35,046 nt of DNA from Planctomycetota bacterium (GTDB taxonomy: Bacteria; Planctomycetota; UBA8742; UBA2392): assembly GCA_020425695.1 (NCBI GenBank), contig JAGQRE010000026.1:1-35046 (forward strand), read 5' to 3'. Shown here in pieces: positions 7,511 to 15,297 of this stretch; position 1 is the first letter of the stretch; every line of letters starts with the position of its first letter. Under the pieces are notes generated by a model. The model made no database searches. It saw nothing but the letters and a program-made list of their open reading frames with translations, and had not been told where the DNA came from. The translations under genes and the position numbers were made by a program.

Positions 7511-7870
7511 TGCGAGTGCGGATAAGTCAGTGCGACTCGCGTCATTCGACCGACCCTACGCGAGAGCGCTTTTGGTTTTCCTCAAGCTGAGGTGTCGATG
7601 CTTCCGACGTGTTGAACAGGCAGCAAGGTCTGCCAAAGAATTCGGACCGCGATCCCCCGGAGAACGATTACTAGATCTATTCGCGCGGGGCTGCTCGGTC
7701 GCGGTCCACCAAAATCGAAACAGGGAGGTCAGTCCCGACTCGACACCAAGTCAGATACCTCAATGGCCAGCGCGTGAGCGTTTGCCGCGGCGCAAGAGCT
7801 GCGCCTATCACCCATCTCATCCCAAATCCTATCACTTTGCCCGGCGCCCACTGACCCTCGGCGCCGGGTC
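7511..7870. other. Long gene-free spacer with serial hairpins; possible structured RNA
   Basis: The 488-base gap between 7460 and 7949 has no convincing gene; the 125-codon open frame at 7530-7907 has no family resemblance and ends inside a repeat. Several short inverted repeats follow one another: GCGAGT/ACTCGC near 7512-7537, CCTCA/TGAGG near 7580-7592, GTCG/CGAC near 7593-7607, GGCAG/CTGCC near 7619-7634, GGACCGCGA/TCGCGGTCC near 7645-7707 and GGCGCA/TGCGCC near 7789-7805. A G-free stretch (7804-7838) and a strong hairpin (7840-7868) come last. This could be a small RNA or a long leader for a flanking gene. I could not match it to RNase P RNA, tmRNA, SRP RNA or a SAM riboswitch. Confidence 0.35.
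7840..7868. terminator. GC-rich hairpin, terminator-like
   Basis: Perfect 9-bp stem CCCGGCGCC (7840-7848) / GGCGCCGGG (7860-7868) with an 11-base loop, followed on the plus strand by TCCTTCATTT. The weak T-tract makes it only a possible terminator for a plus-strand RNA from the preceding spacer. Confidence 0.4.
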
Positions 7871-7876
7871 CTTCAT

Positions 7877-7897
7877 TTGGTGGCTGGTGGCTGGTGG
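7877..7897 (+). repeat. Heptad repeat array B (3 units)
   Basis: TTGGTGG, CTGGTGG, CTGGTGG in direct tandem, eight bases after the hairpin at 7840-7868. It is an imperfect inverted counterpart of array C at 8374-8401, and the two bracket the 134-residue membrane-protein gene. Confidence 0.65.
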
Positions 7898-7948
7898 CTC
7901 ACTCTAATCGGAGTACTCTTGCGTAGGTTCGCAGATGGGAGACACGCC

Positions 7949-8353
7949 ATGCCAGAAGACGAGATCACTAAGCTAGAGAGAAGACTAGCAGCAGCCGAGT
8001 TCAAGCTCGCAAGTCTAGAGCGCCGTGTTCCTACAGGCTGGCGCGGCTCCTTGGGAACAGTCCTGCTCGTTCTCGGCGCTACGTTCGGACTACTGGCCTA
8101 CTTTGGACCAGCCTTTGGAGCTGGCCCCGTGTTTTTCAACGTCCACAAAATCGAAGCCTGGACCGTGCAGGCGGTCGATGTTCAACTCGAAGACCCCGAC
8201 GACCCAGATCGATTCCGGGGTGAAATTGAAGGCCGAAATTCGTCAATCGAAATGAGAAGTGATGCAGGAGAGATAAGCATCAGCCCGGAAGGTATCTTCA
8301 TCAGCGGGCCAGACGGCGAGATTGAACTACGCCCCGAGAAGAAGAAGAAATAG
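7949..8353 (+). CDS. Small coiled-coil/single-pass membrane protein, unknown
   Basis: 134 residues. An N-terminal helix with coiled-coil pattern (about 3-28: EDEITKLERRLAAAEFKLAS) is followed by one hydrophobic segment (about 35-57) and a C-terminal domain rich in short beta-like repeats (GEIEGRNSSIEM, GEISISPEGIFI, GEIELRPE) ending in four lysines. The start at 7949 has GGGAGA about 7 bases upstream; the longer frame to 7877 is encoded by heptad array B and was not accepted. No family is recognised. The gene stands alone, bracketed by heptad arrays in opposite orientation. Confidence 0.7.
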   Translation: MPEDEITKLERRLAAAEFKLASLERRVPTGWRGSLGTVLLVLGATFGLLAYFGPAFGAGPVFFNVHKIEAWTVQAVDVQLEDPDDPDRFRGEIEGRNSSIEMRSDAGEISISPEGIFISGPDGEIELRPEKKKK

Positions 8354-8373
8354 GCACATCAACCAAGCGATGC

Positions 8374-8401
8374 CAGTCACCAATCACCAACCACCAACCA
8401 C
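8374..8401 (-). repeat. Heptad repeat array C (4 units)
   Basis: Plus strand: CAGTCAC, CAATCAC, CAACCAC, CAACCAC (minus strand GTGGTTG-type). Lies 20 bases after the stop of the 7949-8353 gene, in the spacer before rpsD, in the opposite orientation to array B. Confidence 0.7.
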
Positions 8402-8559
8402 TTTTTCTCAGCCTGCAACTTGCGCATGCATCACTTGTGGATATCTTCTTCGCCTCAAGTGCCGGCCGTTGATTGGCCGCTTGTGCGACACCAGAGTTTG
8501 CACAACACCCCGGGCAATGTTCGCCTGACGGTGGCCGATCTGGAAGAGGTACTGAGTCC

Positions 8560-9168
8560 ATGGGACGTTACACAGGACCGAAGCATCGCGTTTCGCGCCG
8601 CTTCGCAGAGAACATCTGGGGCACACGCAAGTCGCCCCTCGCCAGCAAGCCGTACAAGCCGGGCGCCCACGGGCGCGATGCACGCCGCGGCAAGATCTCA
8701 ACCTACAACAAGGGCATGATCGAGAAGCAGAAGCTGAAGTACTTCTATCAGCTTCGTGAGCGCTCGTTTCGCCGCCTGTTCGGTGAAGCCAACAGCATGG
8801 CCGGCAACACCGGTGAGAACCTTATGCAGTTGCTTGAGCGCCGCCTCGACAACATGGTTTACCGCATGGGCTTCGCGCCGACCAACCGTGCTGCCCGTCA
8901 GCTTGTGGCCCACGGGCACATCGAAGTGAACGGCAAGAAGGTTGACCGCGCCAGCTTCATCGTCGACGTCGGCGACAAGGTCACCGTCAAGACCAAGAGC
9001 AAGAACCACATCCAGGTGCAGGAGGCCGCAGCCCAGAAGAACGCCTCAGTGAACTACGTGAAGGTGGACTTCGACAAGCTGATCGGTGAACTGATCCAGG
9101 TTCCGAAGCGCAAGGACATCCCGATGATCGCCAACGAACGCCTGGTGATCGAGTTCCTGAGCCGCTAA
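8560..9168 (+). CDS. rpsD: Small ribosomal subunit protein uS4
   Basis: 202 residues, the normal length for bacterial S4, which nucleates 30S assembly on 16S rRNA. It begins MGRYTGPKHRVSRR and carries the S4 RNA-binding domain (LERRLDNMVYRMGFAPTNRAARQLVAHGHIEVNGKKVD). There are no cysteines in the N-terminal region, so this is the zinc-independent form. The ATG at 8560 is set by the conserved N-terminus; the frame extends upstream to 8473 but that part is not S4-like. rpsD is alone here, not beside rpsM, rpsK or rpoA, and has its own terminator. Autoregulation by S4 is known in some bacteria, but no leader structure is claimed here. Confidence 0.97.
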   Translation: MGRYTGPKHRVSRRFAENIWGTRKSPLASKPYKPGAHGRDARRGKISTYNKGMIEKQKLKYFYQLRERSFRRLFGEANSMAGNTGENLMQLLERRLDNMVYRMGFAPTNRAARQLVAHGHIEVNGKKVDRASFIVDVGDKVTVKTKSKNHIQVQEAAAQKNASVNYVKVDFDKLIGELIQVPKRKDIPMIANERLVIEFLSR

Positions 9169-9186
9169 GCAGCAAAGAACTGATCC

Positions 9187-9215
9187 AAAGCCCCCGCTTC
9201 TGCGGGGGCTTTGTG
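9187..9215 (+). terminator. Rho-independent terminator of rpsD
   Basis: Perfect 11-bp stem AAAGCCCCCGC (9187-9197) / GCGGGGGCTTT (9202-9212) with TTCT loop, 18 bases after the rpsD stop. Confidence 0.9.
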
Positions 9216-9386
9216 ATTTAACCCAACATGCGCGGATTCGTGCAGTGTCATAGACCCTTCTCATTTCCGTAAACCCAAGTAGGCGCTGAACTTCGTTTCA
9301 ACTTCGCACGTTTCTAGTCGGTGATACTCTGAGCCAATCACAAACAGACTTCCCTCGGAGGATTTGGGGGCCGGGGAAGGAGTTGG

Positions 9387-9947
9387 ATGAAGTCGCAGCC
9401 TGGTCTGTCGGACGAAGATCTCGTTAAGCGCGTCCTTGCGGGCGAGACCGAGTTCTATGAGCACGTAATCAAGCGCTTTGAGCGCCTTGTTTACGGATTC
9501 ATGCTGCGCAAAATCAGTGACGTCGGCGTAGGCCAGGACCTTGCCCAGGAAACCTTCCTAATCGGCTTCGAGAACCTCTCGCGCCTCAAAGACCACACTC
9601 GCCTGAAGTCGTGGCTGATGGGCATTGCGGGCAACCTGGTCCGCGACCACTACAAACGCCGCAAGATGGCCGGCATTCCTGAAGGCATGGACGTCGAGTT
9701 GACGGGCATGGACCCGTTGCAGACGGCCGAGCAGACCGAGCGTCACGAGGTTCTTTATCAGGCGCTCGCCAAACTTTCTGAGCGCTACCGAGCCGTACTG
9801 ATCAAACGTTATCTGGAAGGTTTGGAGTACGCGGCAATCGCCGAAGACCTCGGCCTATCTGTAGGCGCAGTCGAGGTTTGCATGCACCGCGCCCGTAAGT
9901 CACTCCAGGCGGCCATGAAAGAACTGATGCCGGATATTGATATGTAG
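9387..9947 (+). CDS. ECF-type RNA polymerase sigma factor
   Basis: 186 residues with two sigma-70 regions. Region 2 spans about 25-95 (YEHVIKRFERLVYGFMLR, DLAQETFLIGFENLSRLKD, LKSWLMGIAGNLVRDHYKRRK). Region 4 spans about 125-175 (LAKLSERYRAVLIKRYLEGLEYAAIAEDLGLS, GAVEVCMHRARKSLQ). Such factors direct transcription of small regulons in response to a signal relayed by an anti-sigma factor. The ATG follows GGGGAAGGAG at good spacing. The next gene, 113 bases downstream on the same strand, encodes a membrane protein with a short cytoplasmic N-terminus and FecR domain, the usual partner arrangement. Subgroup not determined. Confidence 0.92.
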   Translation: MKSQPGLSDEDLVKRVLAGETEFYEHVIKRFERLVYGFMLRKISDVGVGQDLAQETFLIGFENLSRLKDHTRLKSWLMGIAGNLVRDHYKRRKMAGIPEGMDVELTGMDPLQTAEQTERHEVLYQALAKLSERYRAVLIKRYLEGLEYAAIAEDLGLSVGAVEVCMHRARKSLQAAMKELMPDIDM

Positions 9948-10060
9948 CACAATACTGGATCGAGTGGCCGAAAATTGTTGGTGATGAAGTGTAAGGCAAC
10001 TGACGCTCGCATCACCTATCAGAAGAGGCATAAAGGCTGCAAAATCAGCCCCTTACAAGC

Positions 10061-11944
10061 ATGAAAACAGAACGCGCAGAAATCCTGATGAACCGCGCCA
10101 TCGACGGGACAGCTTCCCTCGATGAACGTGAACAATTGGCCCGCGCGATGAGCGCTGACCCTTTGTTGCGCAACGAGTTCGAGGAACTGCAAAGCGTTCA
10201 TGCTTCCACAAAGAGCCTGTTCAACCAGCTTGAGCTGCCGACTGATTTTGCTGCACGCGTCATGCGACGCGTACAGGGCAACGACGTTCCCGCAGACAGT
10301 GGTATCGAACAAGTCCGACTTCCATCGCAGCGTCGTGGGCGACGCCGCGTGGCCCGTGTCACACAGATTCATCAGCGACGCGTGCGCGTTTACGCCATCG
10401 TCGCGACGGTCAGCGCTGCAGCGGCCTTGATGCTGGCACTGGGTGTATTCTCCGGCTTCTTTACCCGGGCCGGCATTGGCGCAACCGGCACACCGTCGGC
10501 CGGGACAACTGATTCCAAAGCAGTGGCTGATGGGCGTCAGGGAGGACCTGACTCGGAAGAGATAAACCGCACCGTCTCTTCCACCCATCAGCCGCTCGCA
10601 AATCATGGCGACGCCGAGACAGGCAACGGCAGCGCTGACAGCCCTGAAGTAAAAACCCAAGAAATCAATCCAACACCGGCAGACACGAACAGCCCGATTC
10701 CAAAAGATCAGGTGAAGAAGGGCGACGAGAACTCACCCGAACCAACTCCGGAAGAGCCGATCGGGAGCGATCACGAACCAAGGCATACCGACGTTGTAGA
10801 TGACGGAACGGAGAACCCCGCCCCGCCGGAGCGCGCACCAGAAGTAACACCGAAGGACGAGTCGGAAGGCGTTGTTGAGTCCGGGCCGAAAGACGAGACC
10901 AGTGCCGTCAAACAACAGCCGGAACGCGTACTGCTGGGTCGGATTTCCAGCATCCTGTCAGGACGCGTCGAAGTCTCTGCGGACGCCCAGACGTGGACAC
11001 GCATCAGTGAGAATCAGGAGCTTTTCGAAGGCGATCACGTTCGCACGCTCGTGAACGGCTCAGTATTGCTCTTGTTGGACTCCGGGTCCGTTTCGCTTGA
11101 TAAACGCACGCAAGTCACGCTCGACACTGGAAGCAATGTCCTGCTTGATGAAGGCACGGTCGCTCTTGACCGGAACGCCAACCACGCCGGTGATCTTCAT
11201 CTGCGGGTTGAGGACTACACCGTTCATCTCAGCTTTGGCTGTGCGGTCATTGAGCGCAAGCGCCGCGGGCTTTCAGTTCAGAAGCCTGTCGGATTTGCCA
11301 GCCTCAGCCACGACGAATTCGGCACGGTGCTGCTTGATACTGACGCGGGATATGCCATCGACGCGGAGTTCGGGAAGGTCGCTGATGAGCCGCGCACCGG
11401 CTTCATCCAGATGCCGAGCTGGGCATGGGAGGCCCGCAGCCAGCTTGTCATGCTTGGGCTTGAGGACGTGTTGAACGAACGTGACTTTGCTGTTCGCGAA
11501 CGCAGTTATGTGACGTCGCGCCTGCCCGGCGGCGTAAACAAGCTTGTGGCCTACCCAACGACAACCCAGTCTGTGACCGAGTTTGTGGCGGAGGGTGTTC
11601 AAAACGAGAAACTGAACGGCGCTGCGATCATCAAGATGGTCGGCGAAGTGCAGGTCGCTTACGCCGAAGTCTCCGAGCTTACGCCGGATGTGATCAACAA
11701 CCACGCAAAGCGCGCGGCGTTGGTTGCAGAAAACTACGACCAGTGGCGCGACACCTTCTGGCGCTTGATGCGCCCGCCCGTTGAGCCGAAGAATCCGCCC
11801 TCGTCGTCAACGACTGAAACAGAATGCCCACTAGAGAAGAACAAAATCAAGCAGGTTGAAAAGCCGCGCAAGCCGATCGTAAAGAAAGTTCCAGCGCAGG
11901 GCAGCGACACACCGGAAGAAGAAGACGCCGCGAACAAGAACTGA
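10061..11944 (+). CDS. Membrane protein with FecR domain, likely anti-sigma/sensor for the adjacent sigma factor
   Basis: 627 residues. The N-terminal cytoplasmic part (1 to about 105) has an anti-sigma-like opening (MNRAIDGTASLDEREQLARAMSADPLLRNEF, seen as two joined helices). One membrane helix lies at about 109-134. A Pro/Glu/Ser/Thr-rich linker of about 150 residues follows, then a FecR-like domain at about 288-450 (GRISSILSGRVEVS, EGDHVRTLVNGSVLLLLDSGSVSLDK, LDEGTVALDRN) and a long C-terminal region ending in a Lys/Glu/Asp tail. FecR domains sense or relay an external signal in ECF systems. No TonB-dependent receptor is nearby, so this is not a classical fec system. There is no clear ribosome site before the ATG. 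Confidence 0.8.
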   Translation: MKTERAEILMNRAIDGTASLDEREQLARAMSADPLLRNEFEELQSVHASTKSLFNQLELPTDFAARVMRRVQGNDVPADSGIEQVRLPSQRRGRRRVARVTQIHQRRVRVYAIVATVSAAAALMLALGVFSGFFTRAGIGATGTPSAGTTDSKAVADGRQGGPDSEEINRTVSSTHQPLANHGDAETGNGSADSPEVKTQEINPTPADTNSPIPKDQVKKGDENSPEPTPEEPIGSDHEPRHTDVVDDGTENPAPPERAPEVTPKDESEGVVESGPKDETSAVKQQPERVLLGRISSILSGRVEVSADAQTWTRISENQELFEGDHVRTLVNGSVLLLLDSGSVSLDKRTQVTLDTGSNVLLDEGTVALDRNANHAGDLHLRVEDYTVHLSFGCAVIERKRRGLSVQKPVGFASLSHDEFGTVLLDTDAGYAIDAEFGKVADEPRTGFIQMPSWAWEARSQLVMLGLEDVLNERDFAVRERSYVTSRLPGGVNKLVAYPTTTQSVTEFVAEGVQNEKLNGAAIIKMVGEVQVAYAEVSELTPDVINNHAKRAALVAENYDQWRDTFWRLMRPPVEPKNPPSSSTTETECPLEKNKIKQVEKPRKPIVKKVPAQGSDTPEEEDAANKN

Positions 11945-11996
11945 TTCCAAGCGCGACCTCTGGCTGTAGCCCCTCCGCAGCCGCGACCCCTTGAGG

Positions 11997-12030
11997 AAGA
12001 GCCGGTCTTACGACCGGCTCTTTTGTTGTC
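11997..12030 (+). terminator. Rho-independent terminator of the sigma/FecR unit
   Basis: Perfect 11-bp stem AAGAGCCGGTC (11997-12007) / GACCGGCTCTT (12012-12022), 4-base loop, then TTTTGTTGTC. It separates this unit from the convergent acyltransferase fusion gene. Confidence 0.92.
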
Positions 12031-12049
12031 TTAGACACAACGTGCGCCC

Positions 12050-14599
12050 CTACTGGGCGTCCTTGGCTTTCTGCAACCACTTGCGGATATGCTCGCGGAT
12101 GGCTTCGTAGTGCGGGTCGCGGTCCAACGCTTCCTCGAACTTCTTCTCTGCTTTCGTGTAGTTCTCTTTCAGATATGCCAGGCGACCCTGGTAGTACGAC
12201 GTTTCAAATGACTTCGGGTTCAGGTTCCCCATGGTACGCACGGCCACTTCAGCCTGAGAGACATCTTCCTCGTCGATGAAGCTGCGAGCAAAGTCCACCT
12301 GGTCGCGAAACTCTTTGAGGTCTTCGTATTCGGCGCTCGTCGGATCGCGTGGCAGGTCCATCTGTTTCTGGTGTGGCATGCCCATGGCCGCCGTCGGGCC
12401 GGCTGCCAACGTACGGTTAACCGGGATATAGATGTATGCCCCGTAGGTCCTTGGTGCTGCCGACACCCACATCTCGCCCGTCGTCACGTTCATCATCACG
12501 CTGTGACAGCAGATGCCCGCATCGATCGCGTTTCGGTTGCCGAGGCCGATGTCTTTGTCCCCGCGACCTTTACGATCACGCAGAATCTCAACGCCCGTCT
12601 TCTGGTCCAGCTTGCCGTAGTAACGCTCGGTCAGTTCTTCCAATCGCTGCCAGCGGTAAGTTGTTGTCGCACGCTCAATCTGCTCAATGTTGATGGGATC
12701 ATCTTTCAGAGGCTCCGTGAGCATGTGATTGGTTTGCAGCAGTAGTCCGGGTTTCGCGGCCTCGCGCATGGCGCAATGTTCTGGCGACTTTTCGATCACG
12801 ACGGCCCGCCCGTCTTTGCGACTGGCAATCATGTATGTGTCGCTGACGAACACCGGGGTGTCCTTGATGATCGCGTAAGCCTCGTCGATGTTGTGAGCCT
12901 GCTCAAGCACGCGCCTCACCAGCATTGAAACCGGTGTGCCCAGGCGCCCGAACTTCGTCTCGGAAGTCCGTGCGGCATTTACGTGCACGCTGACGCCCTC
13001 AGCATTCATGCCCGTTACTGCGCCGGCCATACCCGCCCATGCAACATGCACGTAGGCGATTCCGTCGTCAGGCCAGACGTAAACGACGGCCTTGTCGTCG
13101 TCAAAGACATCGCCTGCCTCGAAGTCAAAGTTGCGTCCGACGTACAGATCGCCGTTGGCGCTGGCTTCATCCCAGGCAGCGAAAGACGTGCACCCCACGA
13201 AGTCACTGGTCGTCACCAAGGGGTTGTCGATGAAGATGTGGCTGATGTCGTGGGCCGCGTGATAGTTCAGAATCCGGTGATATAGCGGCGCTTCTTCGGG
13301 GTGGTGGTCAACGCTGCCCTCCGTCAGGCCCAAAATCTCAAGTTTCTCGGCGTCACTGACGAAGTCGGGCAGGTCGCGGTTGTTGATCGCCACAAGTTGT
13401 TTGGCCGCCCAGAAACTGAAGTCGCTGGGCAGGAACTCACGAATCTTGTCGAGCAACAGTTCTTCCTGTGCCTCTGTAAGTTCCCGTGTCAGGCGTGCGT
13501 TTGCATAGCCGCGCTCCCAGCGATTCCCGGCCAGCCCGATTTCGTGCAGCCCGTTTCGGTCACGCCGCCAGCTTTTGCCCAGTATCTGGAGCTCCGTGTC
13601 TCCGATCGCACGGTTCGTGATCTCTTCCTGTGCAAGCGCGCGACTGCCTTCATAGACGGGCGGTTCCGCGATGCACCAGTTGGTCACGTACACCGAGACA
13701 CTAACGAGGGTCGCAATAAACAAAGCAAGCCCGAACATCGCCAAACGCGTCACCCAGCCGTGAATGCGCGGGTATGAGGGTTTGCGGGCGGCTTCCCTGA
13801 TGTTCTGCAACTCCTGCTTCATTTGTGCGTGCACGCGCTGCTTCAACTCAGCGGCATCCTTGGCGTCTTTGAGCCCTGTAGTCGGGATCGGATCGAGTAC
13901 CTTCAGGACTGCATTCGGGTGATGCACCAGCGGGCTGCCCTTACGTACACACGCGCCGGTACCGTCCAGCACAACTGGCACCACCGGCACCTGGGCATCA
14001 ACGGCCAGCACAAACGCACCGTTCTTGAAGCGCCGAATACGCCCGTCGGGGCTTCGGCTGCCCTCAGGGAAGACCAGAATGCTCACGCCGTCCTTCAACC
14101 AGTTCAGGGCTGTGTCGTAGCCACGCGGGCGATCTGAATCGACTTCGGCCTTGGTTTCCTCAACCTGGATATGCCTCGCAAGCTTGTTCAACTCACCCAT
14201 CAACGGATACTTGAACGGCCAGCCCTTGATCATCCAGCGGGCATTCACGGGCAACATCAGCGCCATCAGGATGTCGAGTGTTGATTGATGGTTGCAGACA
14301 ATCACGCACGGCGACGGAAAGGCCTTGCGCCGAACATTCACGTGACGCTGCTGGCCAAAGGGAAACAATCGAAAGAACCAGCGCGCGATGCGTCGCTGAC
14401 CCGAGTAAAACGCATCGCCGCGATGACGAACAAGGAACCGGTCAGCGAGCCAATAAGGCAACTCCAACACGAACAGAAAGAACGCCAGTTGCGTGCCCAG
14501 CAGCCCATAGGCACAGACCGCCCGGACAACGTTCATCACCGGATTGGACGCCGGTGGATAGCTGGAATCTGGATCGGCTTTGTCCGCCATTGCTGTCAT
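12050..14599 (-). CDS. PlsC-type acyltransferase fused to C45-family Ntn hydrolase/acyltransferase and TPR tail
   Basis: 849 residues. Residues about 25-270 are a membrane-associated 1-acylglycerol-phosphate acyltransferase domain: N-terminal hydrophobic segment, HxxxxD box NHQSTLD (103-109) and FPEGSRS (177-183). A membrane helix at about 285-307 follows. Residues about 345-745 match the C45 family (acyl-CoA:6-aminopenicillanic-acid acyltransferase-like): VGCTSF with candidate nucleophile C470 after G469, GRNFDFE, GMAGAVTGMNAEGVSVHVNA and LLQTNHM. The C-terminal part (about 775-849) looks like one or two TPRs. The first domain should acylate a phospholipid-type acceptor in the cytoplasm; the second is probably periplasmic and could transfer or remove an acyl group. 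Starts at 14599 or 14590. Divergent to ACP 1. Confidence 0.82.
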   Translation of the reverse strand: MTAMADKADPDSSYPPASNPVMNVVRAVCAYGLLGTQLAFFLFVLELPYWLADRFLVRHRGDAFYSGQRRIARWFFRLFPFGQQRHVNVRRKAFPSPCVIVCNHQSTLDILMALMLPVNARWMIKGWPFKYPLMGELNKLARHIQVEETKAEVDSDRPRGYDTALNWLKDGVSILVFPEGSRSPDGRIRRFKNGAFVLAVDAQVPVVPVVLDGTGACVRKGSPLVHHPNAVLKVLDPIPTTGLKDAKDAAELKQRVHAQMKQELQNIREAARKPSYPRIHGWVTRLAMFGLALFIATLVSVSVYVTNWCIAEPPVYEGSRALAQEEITNRAIGDTELQILGKSWRRDRNGLHEIGLAGNRWERGYANARLTRELTEAQEELLLDKIREFLPSDFSFWAAKQLVAINNRDLPDFVSDAEKLEILGLTEGSVDHHPEEAPLYHRILNYHAAHDISHIFIDNPLVTTSDFVGCTSFAAWDEASANGDLYVGRNFDFEAGDVFDDDKAVVYVWPDDGIAYVHVAWAGMAGAVTGMNAEGVSVHVNAARTSETKFGRLGTPVSMLVRRVLEQAHNIDEAYAIIKDTPVFVSDTYMIASRKDGRAVVIEKSPEHCAMREAAKPGLLLQTNHMLTEPLKDDPINIEQIERATTTYRWQRLEELTERYYGKLDQKTGVEILRDRKGRGDKDIGLGNRNAIDAGICCHSVMMNVTTGEMWVSAAPRTYGAYIYIPVNRTLAAGPTAAMGMPHQKQMDLPRDPTSAEYEDLKEFRDQVDFARSFIDEEDVSQAEVAVRTMGNLNPKSFETSYYQGRLAYLKENYTKAEKKFEEALDRDPHYEAIREHIRKWLQKAKDAQ

Positions 14600-14668
14600 T
14601 TCTACCCACTTGCGCTAAGCCCTGTCACGGTCGCAGAATAGGTTTATTCAGGGGTCGCTCGAGTACCA

Positions 14669-14697
14669 GTGACCGCGCTACGGCGCGGCAGTATAGA
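14669..14697 (+). promoter_or_regulatory. Possible promoter for ACP 1 (leaderless?)
   Basis: GTGACC (14669-14674), 17-base spacer, TATAGA (14692-14697). A start about 7 bases further would fall on or next to the ATG at 14705, which has no ribosome site before it. Confidence 0.4.
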
Positions 14698-14704
14698 CAT
14701 CACC

Positions 14705-14944
14705 ATGGACAGCATCCGCAAACAAGTTGATCAAATCGTGGCCGACGAGTTTGAGCTCGACCCGGAGAGCATCGCGCCGTCCAGCGATCTTTACGACGAC
14801 CTCGGGCTGGACAGTCTTGATGCAATCGACCTGGTCGTCGCACTCGAGAAGACCTTCGGTTTCAAAGTTGAAGAGGGCGCAGCCCGTAAGATCCGCAAAG
14901 TTGAGCAGCTGTACGCCTTCGTAGAAGAACGCGTCTCGCCCTAA
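14705..14944 (+). CDS. Acyl carrier protein 1
   Basis: 79 residues with the ACP fold pattern and phosphopantetheine site DDLGLDSLDAIDLVVALE (Ser37). It should carry acyl chains for the neighbouring ketosynthases after activation by a phosphopantetheinyl transferase, which is not in the window. The start at 14705 (MDSIRKQVDQIV) matches ACP N-termini; the frame upstream to 14669 adds a basic stretch unlike ACPs. No ribosome site is visible. Its TAA overlaps the TAG of the convergent hotdog gene by four bases (14941-14944). Confidence 0.93.
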   Translation: MDSIRKQVDQIVADEFELDPESIAPSSDLYDDLGLDSLDAIDLVVALEKTFGFKVEEGAARKIRKVEQLYAFVEERVSP

Positions 14945-15297
14945 AGCACCCTGAGCGTTAACTCAGCAACTTCCTTGCCGGCATCCCGAATCGAAGCCTT
15001 CACCTTGGTACGCCCATCCTCACCGGATTCGAGCGACATCGCCATCACAAGCTCGCGCCCTGGGCCTGTCGGGTTCATGAATTTTGCACGTGAAACTTCA
15101 GCCAGTCTTACTTCACGCCCCAAGGCACGCCCCGCGAAGTGAACGGCAGCGGCAACCTGCACAACGGCAGGCAGCACCGGGCCTTCCGGAAAGTGCCCCT
15201 TGAAGAAGAGTTCATCGCCGCTGAAACGCAGTCTGGCGCTGCCTGCCTCAGCGTCGAACGCGAGCGTGGCAGCGTCCAGATCTTTGGTCAGGTTCAT
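14941..15297 (-). CDS. Hotdog-fold 3-hydroxyacyl-ACP dehydratase-like protein (FabZ/ApeI-like)
   Basis: 118 residues. The hotdog motif FFKGHFPEGPVLPAVVQV carries the conserved His (H35), as in FabZ and in aryl-polyene dehydratases. In FabZ a Glu follows 14 residues after this His; here the equivalent position is Ala49 (VQVAAAVHF), so the catalytic pair is incomplete. It may be a weak or different hotdog enzyme, or a non-catalytic partner. The start at 15297 gives an ATGA overlap with the upstream lipoprotein gene and a family-like N-terminus; a start at 15336 would sit deep inside that gene. It is the last gene of the minus-strand lipid operon. Confidence 0.78.
   Translation of the reverse strand: MNLTKDLDAATLAFDAEAGSARLRFSGDELFFKGHFPEGPVLPAVVQVAAAVHFAGRALGREVRLAEVSRAKFMNPTGPGRELVMAMSLESGEDGRTKVKASIRDAGKEVAELTLRVL

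Noticed and set aside
7461-7877. SAM riboswitch upstream of the cystathionine enzyme, or RNase P RNA, tmRNA or SRP RNA
   Set aside because: None of the conserved core sequences of these RNAs could be found on either strand; only generic hairpins are visible.
7530-7907. 125-codon plus-strand open frame in the long spacer
   Set aside because: No family features, rich in Arg/Pro/Ser, no ribosome site, and its end is encoded by heptad array B.
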